Shown: positions 51,631-60,015 of the stretch, piece after piece
Layout: the number at the start of each line of letters is the position of its first letter
Position numbering within the stretch: position 1 is the first letter of the stretch
Assembly (NCBI RefSeq): GCF_009720385.1
Contig: NZ_WARX01000001.1
Coordinates: 1,426,001 to 1,490,000 of the forward strand
Length of the DNA: 64,000 nt
DNA from: Catellatospora vulcania
GTDB taxonomy: Bacteria; Actinomycetota; Actinomycetes; Mycobacteriales; Micromonosporaceae
Direction: 5' to 3'
The notes under the pieces: model-generated
What the model was told of the DNA's origin: nothing
Databases searched by the model: none
Seen by the model: the letters and a program-made list of their open reading frames with translations, nothing else
Position numbers and translations under genes: made by a program

Positions 51631-52119
51631 GTGAAGCACCAGAAGAGCACCAACCGCACCGGCGTCCTCGTCGCCGTCGCCGCACTCGGCACCGTCGGCG
51701 TGGCCACGGCCGCCTGGGCGGTCTTCGGCAGCACCGTCATCGCCGGAGCGAGCGGCGGCGCCGAGACCGTCACCGCGATCACCGTGTCCGGCCAGCAGCT
51801 CAGCTCACCACTGCTGCCCAACGAGGCGTCACATGTGCAGTTGACGATCGCCAACCCCAACGCCAATGTGCGAGCACAGGTCACCTCGATCACACCGGGC
51901 GCCGTGGCGATCGGGGGTGTGGCCCAGGCCGACGTGGACACGTGCAAGGCGTTCGTCGTCACCACCCAGGGACAGCTGCCGGGGTTGCCGACCCTGGAGA
52001 AGAACGGCAGTACCGACCTCACGATCGTCGACGGCGTGAAACTCGGCAACGCCCCCATGAAATGCCAGGGCATGACCTGGACGACGTACTGGGACGTGAC
52101 GTTTCAAGCTGTCCGGTGA
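51631..52119 (+). CDS. Small exported beta-rich surface protein
   Basis: 162 residues from the GTG at 51631 with AGGAGGACACC upstream. A hydrophobic N-terminal segment (about 11-33, ending AAWAVFGSTVIAG) is like those of actinobacterial exported proteins of the SipW-dependent sort. The rest alternates short beta strands and holds two Cys (DTCKAF and MKCQGM). No known enzyme family is recognised. Directly after the TGA, in the +1 frame, lies a cell-wall sorting signal, so the real protein may be longer. Confidence 0.7.
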   Translation: MKHQKSTNRTGVLVAVAALGTVGVATAAWAVFGSTVIAGASGGAETVTAITVSGQQLSSPLLPNEASHVQLTIANPNANVRAQVTSITPGAVAIGGVAQADVDTCKAFVVTTQGQLPGLPTLEKNGSTDLTIVDGVKLGNAPMKCQGMTWTTYWDVTFQAVR

Positions 52120-52237
52120 TCGGTCGCGGGCCCCCGACCGGCTCCCGGTCACCGGCCCGGATGTGGTGTCCCTGGTTATCTCCGGTGTCGCCGCCGTGCT
52201 GCTCGGGGTGTGCAGCCGGTGGTGGGCCCGGCGGTAG
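52100..52237 (+). pseudogene. Out-of-frame LPXTG cell-wall sorting signal
   Basis: Frame 2 is open from 52100 (stop at 52097-52099) to the TAG at 52235. It reads RLPVTGPD, a hydrophobic run VVSLVISGVAAVLLGVC, and the basic end SRWWARR. That is the exact three-part layout of a sortase signal: LPXTG, TM helix, positive tail. No ATG, GTG or TTG start precedes the motif in this frame. A +1 step at CGG-TGA (52114-52119) would join it to the preceding exported protein. It is either a frameshifted tail or a programmed shift. Confidence 0.6.
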
Positions 52238-52254
52238 GTCCCGCCAGGGTGGGA

Positions 52255-52293
52255 GATCGGGCCCGGGGTCCTCGCGGAACCCCGGGCCCGATC
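52255..52293. terminator. Bidirectional hairpin terminator
   Basis: A 15-bp perfect stem (GATCGGGCCCGGGGT at 52255-52269 with its complement at 52279-52293) with a 9-base loop, between the exported-protein genes and the converging alkC gene. Confidence 0.8.
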
Positions 52294-52328
52294 CGTCGCG
52301 CGCGGCCTCGCGCTCGCAGCGGAAGCCA

Positions 52329-53414
52329 TCAGTGCCCGTCGTGCAGCACGATCTCGGTACCGGCCAGGACGCGGCCGTTGACCTGGATGTCGATGCGGTG
52401 CGGCCCGGGATACAGCTGGCGCACGCTGACGTGCTGGAACGTGTGGCGACGGGTGACCTGGCGGGGGAGTCCGGGTTCGAGGGTCGCGGTGGTCAGCTTG
52501 AACACCTTCGGGCCGCGGGGTCCGCGCGCCCCGGCGTGGTGCACGACGTAGTCGACGGCCGCCCGCACGGTCGTGTCCGCGGTGAGCGTGAACGCGATGG
52601 TGACCTGCCCGCCGATGGGCAGCGAGCCCGGGGTGACGGTGAAGCCGGTGACGGCGACGTTCGCGCCGTGGTCGAAGCCGAGCAGCCCCAGCGCCTCCGG
52701 GTGGCCCTGCTTGACCAGCGAGCGCAGCGCATGGCGGATCACCCACGCGGTGCCGTCGCCGCCGCCGGCGGCCCAGCGCCGGGCCGTGGCCAGCGCCACG
52801 TCGGGGTGGTCCTTGGTGATGTCGTTGAGGTGGTTGGCGACCGAGCGCCGTACGTAGAGTTCGGGGTCGTCGTGCAAGCGGTCGAGGACCGGGAGGGTGA
52901 CCTGCGGGTCGGCAAGCATCGGCACCCGCGAGGCCCACGGCAGCCGGGGCCGGGAACCCTCCGAGGCGAGGCGGCGCAGGTGCTGGTCGGGGTCGACGGC
53001 CCAGTCGTGCAGCTGGGCGAGGGTGCGTTCGGGGTGTGCGGCCAGGTAGGGGCGGATCGCGAACTCGGCGGTGGCGTGCGGGGTGAGCGCGGCGAGGGTG
53101 GCCAGCGCGTCGTCGGGGTGGCCGAGCCCGTGCACGGCGACGTAGTCGGTGGCCGGCCAGGCGCTCCACATGTCCAGCGGGGTCGCCGCGACGGTGTCGC
53201 GCAGCACGTGCGCGGCGACTGGGAACGGCTGCGGCAGGTGCGCGGCGAGCTGCGCGGACACGACCGACACGCGCTGCTTGAGGGGGAGGTCGCCCAGGCC
53301 GGCGTGGGCGGCGGCGGTGAACTCGCGGGCCGGGAACGCCGGGTGTACGCGCGTGATCGCCGCGGCCAGACGGTCCAGGCTGACTTCGTTGATCTGGTCT
53401 TTCAAGTCAGCCAT
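52329..53414 (-). CDS. alkC: AlkC-type DNA alkylation repair glycosylase
   Basis: 361 residues. The first 245 or so form HEAT-like repeats with the family signature YVRRSVANHLNDITKDHPDV and GTAWVIRHALRSLVKQG. From about 250 an immunoglobulin-like beta domain follows (VAVTGFTVTPGSLPIGGQVT, ending DIQVNGRVLAG). HEAT plus Ig-like is the layout of AlkC, which removes N3-methyladenine-type lesions without flipping the base. It stands alone; no ada/alkA-type neighbour. Confidence 0.82.
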   Translation of the reverse strand: MADLKDQINEVSLDRLAAAITRVHPAFPAREFTAAAHAGLGDLPLKQRVSVVSAQLAAHLPQPFPVAAHVLRDTVAATPLDMWSAWPATDYVAVHGLGHPDDALATLAALTPHATAEFAIRPYLAAHPERTLAQLHDWAVDPDQHLRRLASEGSRPRLPWASRVPMLADPQVTLPVLDRLHDDPELYVRRSVANHLNDITKDHPDVALATARRWAAGGGDGTAWVIRHALRSLVKQGHPEALGLLGFDHGANVAVTGFTVTPGSLPIGGQVTIAFTLTADTTVRAAVDYVVHHAGARGPRGPKVFKLTTATLEPGLPRQVTRRHTFQHVSVRQLYPGPHRIDIQVNGRVLAGTEIVLHDGH

Positions 53415-53506
53415 CGCGGTCTCTCCTCATCGTCGCGGCCGGCGGCGCAGCCGGTGTGATCAGTAGACCGTAAGCCTCTGACATGCTCAGACTCGCGGCA
53501 CGGACG

Positions 53507-53938
53507 TCACGGGCGGAAACGGTCGGCGAGGCGGTCGAGGCTGGCGCTGATCGCGCGGCGGTTGCGGCGCGGGAACCAGCTGAGGCTGATCAGCAGCGGG
53601 CTGCGTGCGGTCGACCAGTCGAACTCCTCGGTGACCAGGGTGTGCCCGTCGGCGGCCGGTTCCAGCCGCCAGCGCCACCGGTGGCCGTTGAAGTGCCGCC
53701 AGGCGATCAACCGGCCCTCCTCGAACTCGACGACCGTGTTGAGGATCGGGTAGTCGACGCCCATGTGCATGTCCATGCCGAACTTCATGCCCAGCGCCAG
53801 CCGCCGGGGGGCACCGCGGGCGGCGAGCACCGAACCCGACCCGTCGATGAGCGGATGCTGAGCGGGGTCGGCGAGCAGCTCAAAGATCTCCGCGGGCGTG
53901 GCGGCGACGGTCCGGCTCTCGCTGATCAGATGGCGCAT
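53507..53938 (-). CDS. SRPBCC family protein
   Basis: 143 residues with the START/Bet v1-like pattern SRTVAATPAEIFELLADPAQHPLID at the N-terminus, GRLIAWRHFNGHRWRWRLEP in the middle and a C-terminal helix SASLDRLADRF. These proteins have a hydrophobic pocket for small ligands. There is no clear operon link: the DUF72 gene upstream ends 36 bases before its start. Confidence 0.8.
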   Translation of the reverse strand: MRHLISESRTVAATPAEIFELLADPAQHPLIDGSGSVLAARGAPRRLALGMKFGMDMHMGVDYPILNTVVEFEEGRLIAWRHFNGHRWRWRLEPAADGHTLVTEEFDWSTARSPLLISLSWFPRRNRRAISASLDRLADRFRP

Positions 53939-53973
53939 CCGCGCACTCTACCGACCGGTAGGGATGGGCCGGA

Positions 53974-54843
53974 TCAGAACAGGGTCAGCGGCTCGACCGG
54001 CGCGGGCTCGGGCAGCGGCCGCAGTTGCGGCACCCGGGCGCGGACCTCGTCGTGGAAGCGGCGGGCGAGTTCGGGCGCGTCGGCGTTGTCGGGGGTGTGG
54101 AGGAACACCGTCGGCGTGCGGCCCTCGCGCAGCCAGCCGGCGACCGTGGCGACCCAGGGCTGCCAGCCCTCGACCGTCGCGGTGGTGTCGTCGCGGCCCA
54201 GGTAGCGGATGATCGGCCGGTCGGTGAGCGCGCGGGAGCGGTGCGGCATGCGGGGCTTCTTGGTCCAGGCGTCGCGTTCGGCGTCGCTGGTCGGCGGGGA
54301 ACGGAAGAACGCGACGGTGTCGAACGGCACCCATTCGGCGTCGGCCGCGGTGAGCACGTCTTCGAGCAGCCGCGCGGAGCGGTCGTCGTCGAAGAACGCG
54401 CGGTGGCGCACTTCCACGGCGTACCGGTGTTCGGCGGGCAGGCGGCGCAGGAAGGCGGCCAGCACGGGTACGTCGGCCGGGGTGAACGAGCCCGGCAGTT
54501 GCAGCCAGAGGGCGTGGGTACGCGGGCCGAGCGGTTCGATGGCGTCGAGGAACGCGCGCAGCTCGGCGTCGGCGTCGACGAGGCGGCGCTCGTGGGTGAT
54601 CGGCTTGGGCAGCTTGAGCACGAACCGGAAGTCCGGGTCGGTCTGCTGCGCCCAGGAGACCACGGTGGCCCGTGCCGGGGTCGCGTAGAACGTCGTGTTG
54701 CCCTCGACCGCGTTGCACCAGCCGGCGTACGCCCGCAGGCGCTCCTCGGCCGTGCCCGGCTGCGGCAGGAACCGTCCCTGCCAGGCCTTGAGGCTCCACA
54801 TCGCGCAGCCGACGTGCAGGCGCGGGATGTCCGGGCCGGTCAC
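53974..54843 (-). CDS. DUF72 (YecE-like) TIM-barrel protein
   Basis: 289 residues from a GTG overlapping the exonuclease stop as GTGA. Family stretches are LHVGCAMWSLKAWQGRFLP, NAVEGNTTFYATP, FRFVLKLPKPITHE and YAVEVRHRAFF. DUF72 proteins have a TIM-barrel fold and no agreed function. The overlap with exonuclease III suggests co-translation and perhaps a shared role in nucleic-acid upkeep, which is inference. Confidence 0.88.
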   Translation of the reverse strand: MTGPDIPRLHVGCAMWSLKAWQGRFLPQPGTAEERLRAYAGWCNAVEGNTTFYATPARATVVSWAQQTDPDFRFVLKLPKPITHERRLVDADAELRAFLDAIEPLGPRTHALWLQLPGSFTPADVPVLAAFLRRLPAEHRYAVEVRHRAFFDDDRSARLLEDVLTAADAEWVPFDTVAFFRSPPTSDAERDAWTKKPRMPHRSRALTDRPIIRYLGRDDTTATVEGWQPWVATVAGWLREGRTPTVFLHTPDNADAPELARRFHDEVRARVPQLRPLPEPAPVEPLTLF

Positions 54844-55724
54844 TTGTCGTCCGGGGTGGCCGGTCCGGCCTGGGGCAGGCGGGCCTTGCCGCGCCGGGCG
54901 GCGGGCGCGGACGGCGGCGGCACGACAGGGCCGATGTCGCCGTCGGGGGCCTCGTCGAGGTCGACGATGACGGGGGCGTGGTCGCTGGGCCCGGTGCCCT
55001 TGCGGGCGTGCCGGTCCACCCAGGCGGCCTTGACCCGCCCGGCGACCGGCGCGGAGGCGAGCACGAGGTCGATGCGCATGCCGAGGTCCTGGTGGAACAT
55101 GCCGGCGCGGTAGTCCCAGTAGGAGAAGATCCGCTTGTCGGGCCAGTGGTCGCGGACGACGTCGTGTAGCCCGGCCGCCTGGAGGTCGGCGAGCGCGGCG
55201 CGTTCCGGCGGGGTCACGTGGGTCTGGCCGGCGAACGCGGCCGGGTCGAACACGTCGGCGTCGGCCGGGGCGATGTTGATGTCACCGGCGACGATCACGG
55301 CGTCGGGTCCGGCGGCGACGGTGTCGCGCAGCGCGGCCAGCCAGGCAAGTTTGTACTGGTAGTGGTCGGAGTCCGGGGTGCGGCCGTTCGGCACGTACAC
55401 CGAGTGCACGCGGACCCCGCCGCAGGTCGCCGACACGATCCGGGCCTCGGGGTGGGGGAAGCCGGGGCCGCCGGGCATGCCGACCACGACGTCGTCGAGT
55501 CCGACTCGGGACAGGATGGCGACCCCGTTCCAGCGCGCCTCGCCGTGGGCCGCGTACTCGTAGCCGCGGTCGGTGAGCTCCTTGCTCAGCAGCTCGGCGA
55601 AGGCGGCGTCGGCGAGTTTGGTCTCCTGCAGGCAGAGCACGTCGGGCCGGCGCTGGTCCAGCCACGGCAGGAGCCGGGGCAGCCGCTGCTTGACGGAGTT
55701 CACATTCCAGGTCGTCACCCGCAT
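54840..55724 (-). CDS. xth: Exodeoxyribonuclease III (AP endonuclease family)
   Basis: 294 residues from the ATG at 55724 (MRVTTWNVNSVKQRLPRLLPW); a GTG three codons upstream is possible. The catalytic pieces are LCLQETKLAD (metal-binding Glu), VHSVYVPNGR (Tyr), AGDINIAP (Asp/Asn) and the final GPSDHAPVIVDL (Asp-His). It cuts DNA at abasic sites and trims 3' ends in base excision repair. A Pro/Arg tail extends past the nuclease domain. It is first in an operon with the DUF72 gene. Confidence 0.93.
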   Translation of the reverse strand: MRVTTWNVNSVKQRLPRLLPWLDQRRPDVLCLQETKLADAAFAELLSKELTDRGYEYAAHGEARWNGVAILSRVGLDDVVVGMPGGPGFPHPEARIVSATCGGVRVHSVYVPNGRTPDSDHYQYKLAWLAALRDTVAAGPDAVIVAGDINIAPADADVFDPAAFAGQTHVTPPERAALADLQAAGLHDVVRDHWPDKRIFSYWDYRAGMFHQDLGMRIDLVLASAPVAGRVKAAWVDRHARKGTGPSDHAPVIVDLDEAPDGDIGPVVPPPSAPAARRGKARLPQAGPATPDDK

Positions 55725-55781
55725 TGGATCCACGATATACGCGCCACGGCGGCGGCGGTCTCGGTGGTGGGTGCACGGAAA

Positions 55782-55808
55782 ACGCGGCGGGGACCAGCCC
55801 CGCCGCGT
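55782..55808 (-). terminator. Rho-independent-like terminator after the cutinase gene
   Basis: An 11-bp perfect stem (55782-55792 with 55798-55808) and 5-base loop. On the minus strand it is followed by TTTT, the classic form, 16 bases past the cutinase stop. CACGGA/TCCGTG flanks can lengthen the stem. Confidence 0.8.
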
Positions 55809-55823
55809 GTCCGTGGAGGTGTT

Positions 55824-56696
55824 TCAGCAGGCGTTGGTGCGGAAGTCCGACACCGCCGTGCCGCTGTAGCCGCAGGTGAACGGCGTGAAGCGGGCGTCCT
55901 GGTTGAGCCAGCGCTTGAACCAGGAGACCAGGGCCCGCGACGTGGTCGCGTTGGTGGTCTGCGGGAAGAAGTGGCTGGCGCCGTTCAGCTCGACGTAGCT
56001 CTTGGACCCGCCGAGGGAGTTGTAGAACGGGATGGAGTGCGAGCTGACTCCGGCGACGGTGTCGCTCTCGCCGCCGATGATCTGCACGGGCTCGGTGACG
56101 TTGTTCCAGGTCTTGTCGGAGTTCCACGGTGCGAGCGGCACGCCGGCCTTGACGTTGCCGGTGGTGTCGGCCGCGAGGGCCTCCAGGGTGCCGCCGCCGC
56201 CCATGGAGTGGCCGGCCACGCCGCGGCGGCTGCCGTCGGCGCGGGAGGTGATGACGCTCGGGGCGGAGTTCACGGCCCAGTTCAGCGCGGCGAGCAGCTG
56301 GCTGCCGCGGCTGGCGGGCTGGTCGTAGACGCTGTTGGTCTCGATGCCGACGACGACGAAGCCCCACGAGGCCAGGCGCGGGCCGATCCAGCTGATGCTG
56401 GACCAGCGGGCGGTGAAGCCGGGGGAGACCGCGACGACCGGGTAGCGCCCGGCGGTGCTCGGGTAGTACGCCACGCCGCCGCCGAAGCCGGTGACGAGGC
56501 TGGAGATGTTGTAGGTGGACACGGAGAAGCTGCCGTTGCCGGTGATGTTGGACGAGGTGGGCGCCTGTCCGATCTCGTCGGCGTACGCGGGGGCGCCGGT
56601 GCCCAGAGCGGTTCCGGCGGCCATCGCGGTGGCGAGGAAGGTGGTGGCGATCAGGCGGGTGATCCGCCGGCGGGGGGACGAGATGGATTGCTGCAC
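55824..56696 (-). CDS. Secreted polyester hydrolase/cutinase (PET-hydrolase-like)
   Basis: 290 residues. A long signal peptide (about 1-39, ending AYA) precedes an alpha/beta hydrolase closely patterned on Thermobifida-type cutinases. The triad is Ser164 (GHSMGGGG), Asp212 (GGESDTVA) and His242 (GASHFFP). Substrate-clamp residues known from PET-active cutinases are present: Met165 and Trp191 (APWNSDKTW); the usual Tyr of GYTG is Phe94 (PGFTA). Cys275 and Cys290 can make the conserved C-terminal disulfide. It likely acts on cutin and other polyesters. Activity on PET is inference. Confidence 0.87.
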   Translation of the reverse strand: MQQSISSPRRRITRLIATTFLATAMAAGTALGTGAPAYADEIGQAPTSSNITGNGSFSVSTYNISSLVTGFGGGVAYYPSTAGRYPVVAVSPGFTARWSSISWIGPRLASWGFVVVGIETNSVYDQPASRGSQLLAALNWAVNSAPSVITSRADGSRRGVAGHSMGGGGTLEALAADTTGNVKAGVPLAPWNSDKTWNNVTEPVQIIGGESDTVAGVSSHSIPFYNSLGGSKSYVELNGASHFFPQTTNATTSRALVSWFKRWLNQDARFTPFTCGYSGTAVSDFRTNAC

Positions 56697-56874
56697 TGTT
56701 CCACTCCTGACGGTGAGGAACCAGCTGCCCAGCAGCGGTGCTGCGGGGGACGGGCGGCTGGTCGATCGAGCAGTGGAGTCAGTTTCATCGATGTTAACGG
56801 AACGGGCATCGGCAGAATCACCGGTCGAACCGGTGGCAGCCCGGCGATGCGGGTAAAGCGGCAGATCGGCGCAA

Positions 56875-57897
56875 TTACCGGCCGTCGATTGGCGGGGCGG
56901 TGCTGGCTCGCACCACCAGGCGGGTCGGCACCAGCGCGGTGCCGTGTTCGGTCTCGCCGCGCTCGATCTGGCGCAGGACGCCTTCCACGCAGCGGCGGCC
57001 GACCTCGGCGAAGTCCTGGTGCACGGTGGTCAGCGGCGGGATGAAGGAGGTCGCGTCGGGGATGTCGTCGAAGCCGACGACGCTGACGTCGGCGGGCACG
57101 GCGCGGCCGCGTTCGTGCAGGGCGCGCAGCACGCCGAGGGCCATCTGGTCGTTGGCCGCGAAGATCGCGGTGCAGCCGGGTTCGTCGGCCAGGGCGAGCC
57201 CGGCCCGGTAGCCGGATTCGGCCGACCAGTCGCCGCGTTGCGGCGGGGGGATCTCGCGCCCGGCGGCGGTCAGGGTGTCGCGCCAGGCCTGGGCGCGCCG
57301 GTCGCTGGCGAAGGACTCCTCGGGCCCGGTGACGTGCCACACCGTGCGGTGGCCGAGGGCGAGCAGGTGCTCGACCGCCTGGCGGGCGCCGTCGGCCTGG
57401 TCGGTGTCGACGACGGTGTACCGGTCGCCGGCGTCGGAGTCGACGACGACCACCTGCACGTTCGGCGGCAGGGTCACGGTCGCCGCGTCGAGCAGGTGCA
57501 CCTCCATGATCACGATCACGCCGTCGACGGCGAGTTCGCCGAGGCGGGTGAACGCGCCGAGCACGCTGTCCTGGGTGGGCATCGCGACGGGGATGAGCGT
57601 GATGGCGTACCCCTGCAGCGCCGCATGGGTGGCGATGGCCTCCAGGGTGCGGCTGTTGCCGGTGCTGGACAGGGTGAACAGGATCACGCCGATGGTGCGG
57701 AACTGGCCGCTCTTGAGCGCGCGGGCGGCGCTGTTGGGGCGGTAGTGCAGCTCCTTCATCGCGGCGAGGACCTGCTGGCGGGTGCTGCCGACGACGCTGG
57801 GGTGACCGTTGGCCACGCGGGAGACCGTCTGCGAGGAGACGCCGGCGAGCCGGGCCACGTCGGCCATCGACACCCGGGGCGCCTTCGGGCGGCTCAT
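56875..57897 (-). CDS. LacI family transcriptional regulator
   Basis: 340 residues. The HTH reads VSMADVARLAGVSSQTVSRVANG with the hinge helix RPNSAARALKSG, followed by a periplasmic-binding-like sensor (GVILFTLSSTGNSRTLEAIA, ending DVSVVGFDDIPDA). It diverges from the sugar ABC/GH42 operon. Two matching palindromes in the gap are its probable operators, so it should repress the operon until a galactoside-derived inducer appears. Confidence 0.93.
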   Translation of the reverse strand: MSRPKAPRVSMADVARLAGVSSQTVSRVANGHPSVVGSTRQQVLAAMKELHYRPNSAARALKSGQFRTIGVILFTLSSTGNSRTLEAIATHAALQGYAITLIPVAMPTQDSVLGAFTRLGELAVDGVIVIMEVHLLDAATVTLPPNVQVVVVDSDAGDRYTVVDTDQADGARQAVEHLLALGHRTVWHVTGPEESFASDRRAQAWRDTLTAAGREIPPPQRGDWSAESGYRAGLALADEPGCTAIFAANDQMALGVLRALHERGRAVPADVSVVGFDDIPDATSFIPPLTTVHQDFAEVGRRCVEGVLRQIERGETEHGTALVPTRLVVRASTAPPIDGR

Positions 57898-58006
57898 CGC
57901 GTGCTCCCTTCATGCGGTGTTCGCCGGGGCGTCGAGTGCTTCGTGTAACGAATCCGAAACCGCTTCTTGACGCCTGTTCGGCGTCGGTGACACTATCACC
58001 GGGCTG

Positions 58007-58022
58007 ATGTTTACGTAAACAT
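58007..58022. promoter_or_regulatory. LacI operator 1 (ATGTTTACGTAAACAT)
   Basis: A perfect 16-base palindrome with the central CG usual for LacI-family sites, 110 bases before the LacI start and 123 before the permease start. Confidence 0.85.
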
Positions 58023-58084
58023 TACGCAGCGTGATCGAACCATTCCCTTTTGTGCATGATCGGAGTGGCGGTGGCGACAGCGCT

Positions 58085-58100
58085 ATGTTTGCGTAAACAT
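58085..58100. promoter_or_regulatory. LacI operator 2 (ATGTTTGCGTAAACAT)
   Basis: Same as operator 1 but for one base; 78 bases separate the two starts, about 7.5 helical turns, so looping is possible. It lies 45 bases before the permease start and probably blocks its promoter. Confidence 0.85.
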
Positions 58101-58144
58101 CTGGTCTGACCAGCCATTCTTGAAACTCGTCGGAAGGAGGAGAC

Positions 58145-59071
58145 ATGACGGTGCTTGCCCCTCCGACCATCTCGCGCACCGGCCAAGCCGACCGGAGACC
58201 CGCGCGTCGCCGCCGGTCCTGGACCGGCTGGGCGTTCGTCGGCCCGTTCATGGCCGTGTTCGCCTTCGTCTTCGTCGCCCCCATCGCCTACGCGATCTAC
58301 CTGAGCGTGTTCCGGACCCGGCTCATCGGCGGCACCAGCTTCGTCGGCCTGGACAACTACCAGCAGGTCTTCACCGACCCGCAGTTCTGGTCGGCGACCT
58401 GGCGGGTGACGCTGTTCCTGCTCGTCCAGGTGCCGATCATGCTGTTCCTCGCGCTGCTGATCGCTTTGGCCATCGACAGCGGCCGGCTCTACGGCAAGGC
58501 GTTCTTCCGGGTCGCCGTGTTCATGCCCTACGCCGTGCCCGCCGTCGTCGCGACGCTGATGTGGGGTTTCATGTACGGCTCCCGGTTCGGCCTGGTCGGC
58601 AACATCAACGACACCTTCGGCGTCGCGCTGCCCGACCCGCTGTCCCCGGACCTGGTGCTCGCCTCCATCGGCAACATCGTCACCTGGGAGTTCGTCGGCT
58701 ACAACATGCTGATCTTCTACAGCGCGCTGCAGGTCGTGCCCAAGTCGCTGTACGAGGCCGCCGAACTCGACGGCGCGAGCCAGCTGCAGGTCATCCGCTC
58801 GGTCAAGCTCCCGGCGATCAAGGGCGCGCTGCTCATCGCGACGATCTTCTCGATCATCGGCAGCTTCCAGCTGTTCAACGAGCCCAGCATCCTGCAGAGC
58901 CTCGCGCCCAACGCGATCACCACGTACTTCACCCCGAACATGTACGCGTACTCGCTGTCGTTCTCCGGTCAGCAGTACAACTACTCCGCGACCGTTGCGA
59001 TCGTCATGGGCATCCTCACCATGATCGTCGCCTACGCCGTCCAGCTGCGTGGCACGCGGAAGGACAGGTAG
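58145..59071 (+). CDS. Sugar ABC transporter permease (MalF-like), GH42 locus
   Basis: 308 residues from an ATG with GGAAGGAGGAG upstream. Six membrane segments; the EAA loop is KSLYEAAELDGASQLQVIRS. It is first in the operon permease-permease-binding protein-GH42 and starts just downstream of operator 2. No ATPase is encoded here, so a shared ATPase elsewhere is expected. Confidence 0.93.
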   Translation: MTVLAPPTISRTGQADRRPARRRRSWTGWAFVGPFMAVFAFVFVAPIAYAIYLSVFRTRLIGGTSFVGLDNYQQVFTDPQFWSATWRVTLFLLVQVPIMLFLALLIALAIDSGRLYGKAFFRVAVFMPYAVPAVVATLMWGFMYGSRFGLVGNINDTFGVALPDPLSPDLVLASIGNIVTWEFVGYNMLIFYSALQVVPKSLYEAAELDGASQLQVIRSVKLPAIKGALLIATIFSIIGSFQLFNEPSILQSLAPNAITTYFTPNMYAYSLSFSGQQYNYSATVAIVMGILTMIVAYAVQLRGTRKDR

Positions 59072-59073
59072 CC

Positions 59074-59958
59074 ATGACGACGCAGACGAACCCCCGCAAC
59101 GCCGTGCGCCGCAGCAAGCCCAAGCGCAGCCCGCTGCTGACCGCGCTCACCGCGCTCATGCTGATCTACAGCTTGGTGCCCCTGGTCTGGCTGCTCATCA
59201 ACGCCAGCAAGACCCAGGAAGGCCTGTTCACCTCGTTCGGGCTGTGGTTCGACGACGACTTCGCGCTGTTCCGCAACATCCGCGACACGCTCACCTACGA
59301 CGACGGCGTGTTCGTCCGGTGGCTGCTCAACACCCTGCTCTACGTGGTGCTGGGCGCGGGCGGCGCGACCGCGCTGGCCACCCTGGGCGGATATGCGCTG
59401 GCGAAGTTCGACTTCCCCGGCAAGCGCGGCGTGTTCGCCGTCGTCATCGGCGCGGTCGCGGTGCCGGGCACCGCCCTGGCCGTGCCGACCTTCCTGATGT
59501 TCTCCAAGCTCGGGCTGACCAACACACCCTGGGCCGTGATCATCCCGTCGCTCATCTCACCGTTCGGGCTCTACCTGATGTGGACCTTCGCGGCGAGCGC
59601 CATCCCCGGCGAGCTGCTGGAGGCTGCCCGGGTCGACGGCGCGGGCGAGCTGCGCACCTTCTTCCGCATCTGCATGCCGCTGCTCGCCCCCGGCATCGTC
59701 ACGGTCGCGCTGTTCACCATGGTCGCGACCTGGAACAACTACTTCCTGCCGCTGATCATGCTCAAGGACCCGGACTGGTACCCGCTGACCCTGGGCCTCA
59801 ACGCGTGGAACGACCAGGCCGCCACCGCCGGCGGGCAGGCCATCTTCCACCTCGTGATCACCGGCTCGCTGCTGACCATCCTGCCGCTGCTGGCCGCCTT
59901 CCTGTTCCTGCAGCGCTACTGGCAGTCCGGCCTGGCCGCCGGCGGCGTCAAGGACTGA
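59074..59958 (+). CDS. Sugar ABC transporter permease (MalG-like), GH42 locus
   Basis: 294 residues from the ATG at 59074, 2 bases after the first permease; the same frame is open much further upstream but only as a shadow of that gene. Six membrane segments; the EAA loop is GELLEAARVDGAGELRTF followed by RICMPLLAPG. Confidence 0.92.
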   Translation: MTTQTNPRNAVRRSKPKRSPLLTALTALMLIYSLVPLVWLLINASKTQEGLFTSFGLWFDDDFALFRNIRDTLTYDDGVFVRWLLNTLLYVVLGAGGATALATLGGYALAKFDFPGKRGVFAVVIGAVAVPGTALAVPTFLMFSKLGLTNTPWAVIIPSLISPFGLYLMWTFAASAIPGELLEAARVDGAGELRTFFRICMPLLAPGIVTVALFTMVATWNNYFLPLIMLKDPDWYPLTLGLNAWNDQAATAGGQAIFHLVITGSLLTILPLLAAFLFLQRYWQSGLAAGGVKD

Positions 59959-60015
59959 CGCCCACCGACCTCACCGCTCATGAAATGCGCTACACCCCCG
60001 TTTGAGAGGACACCG

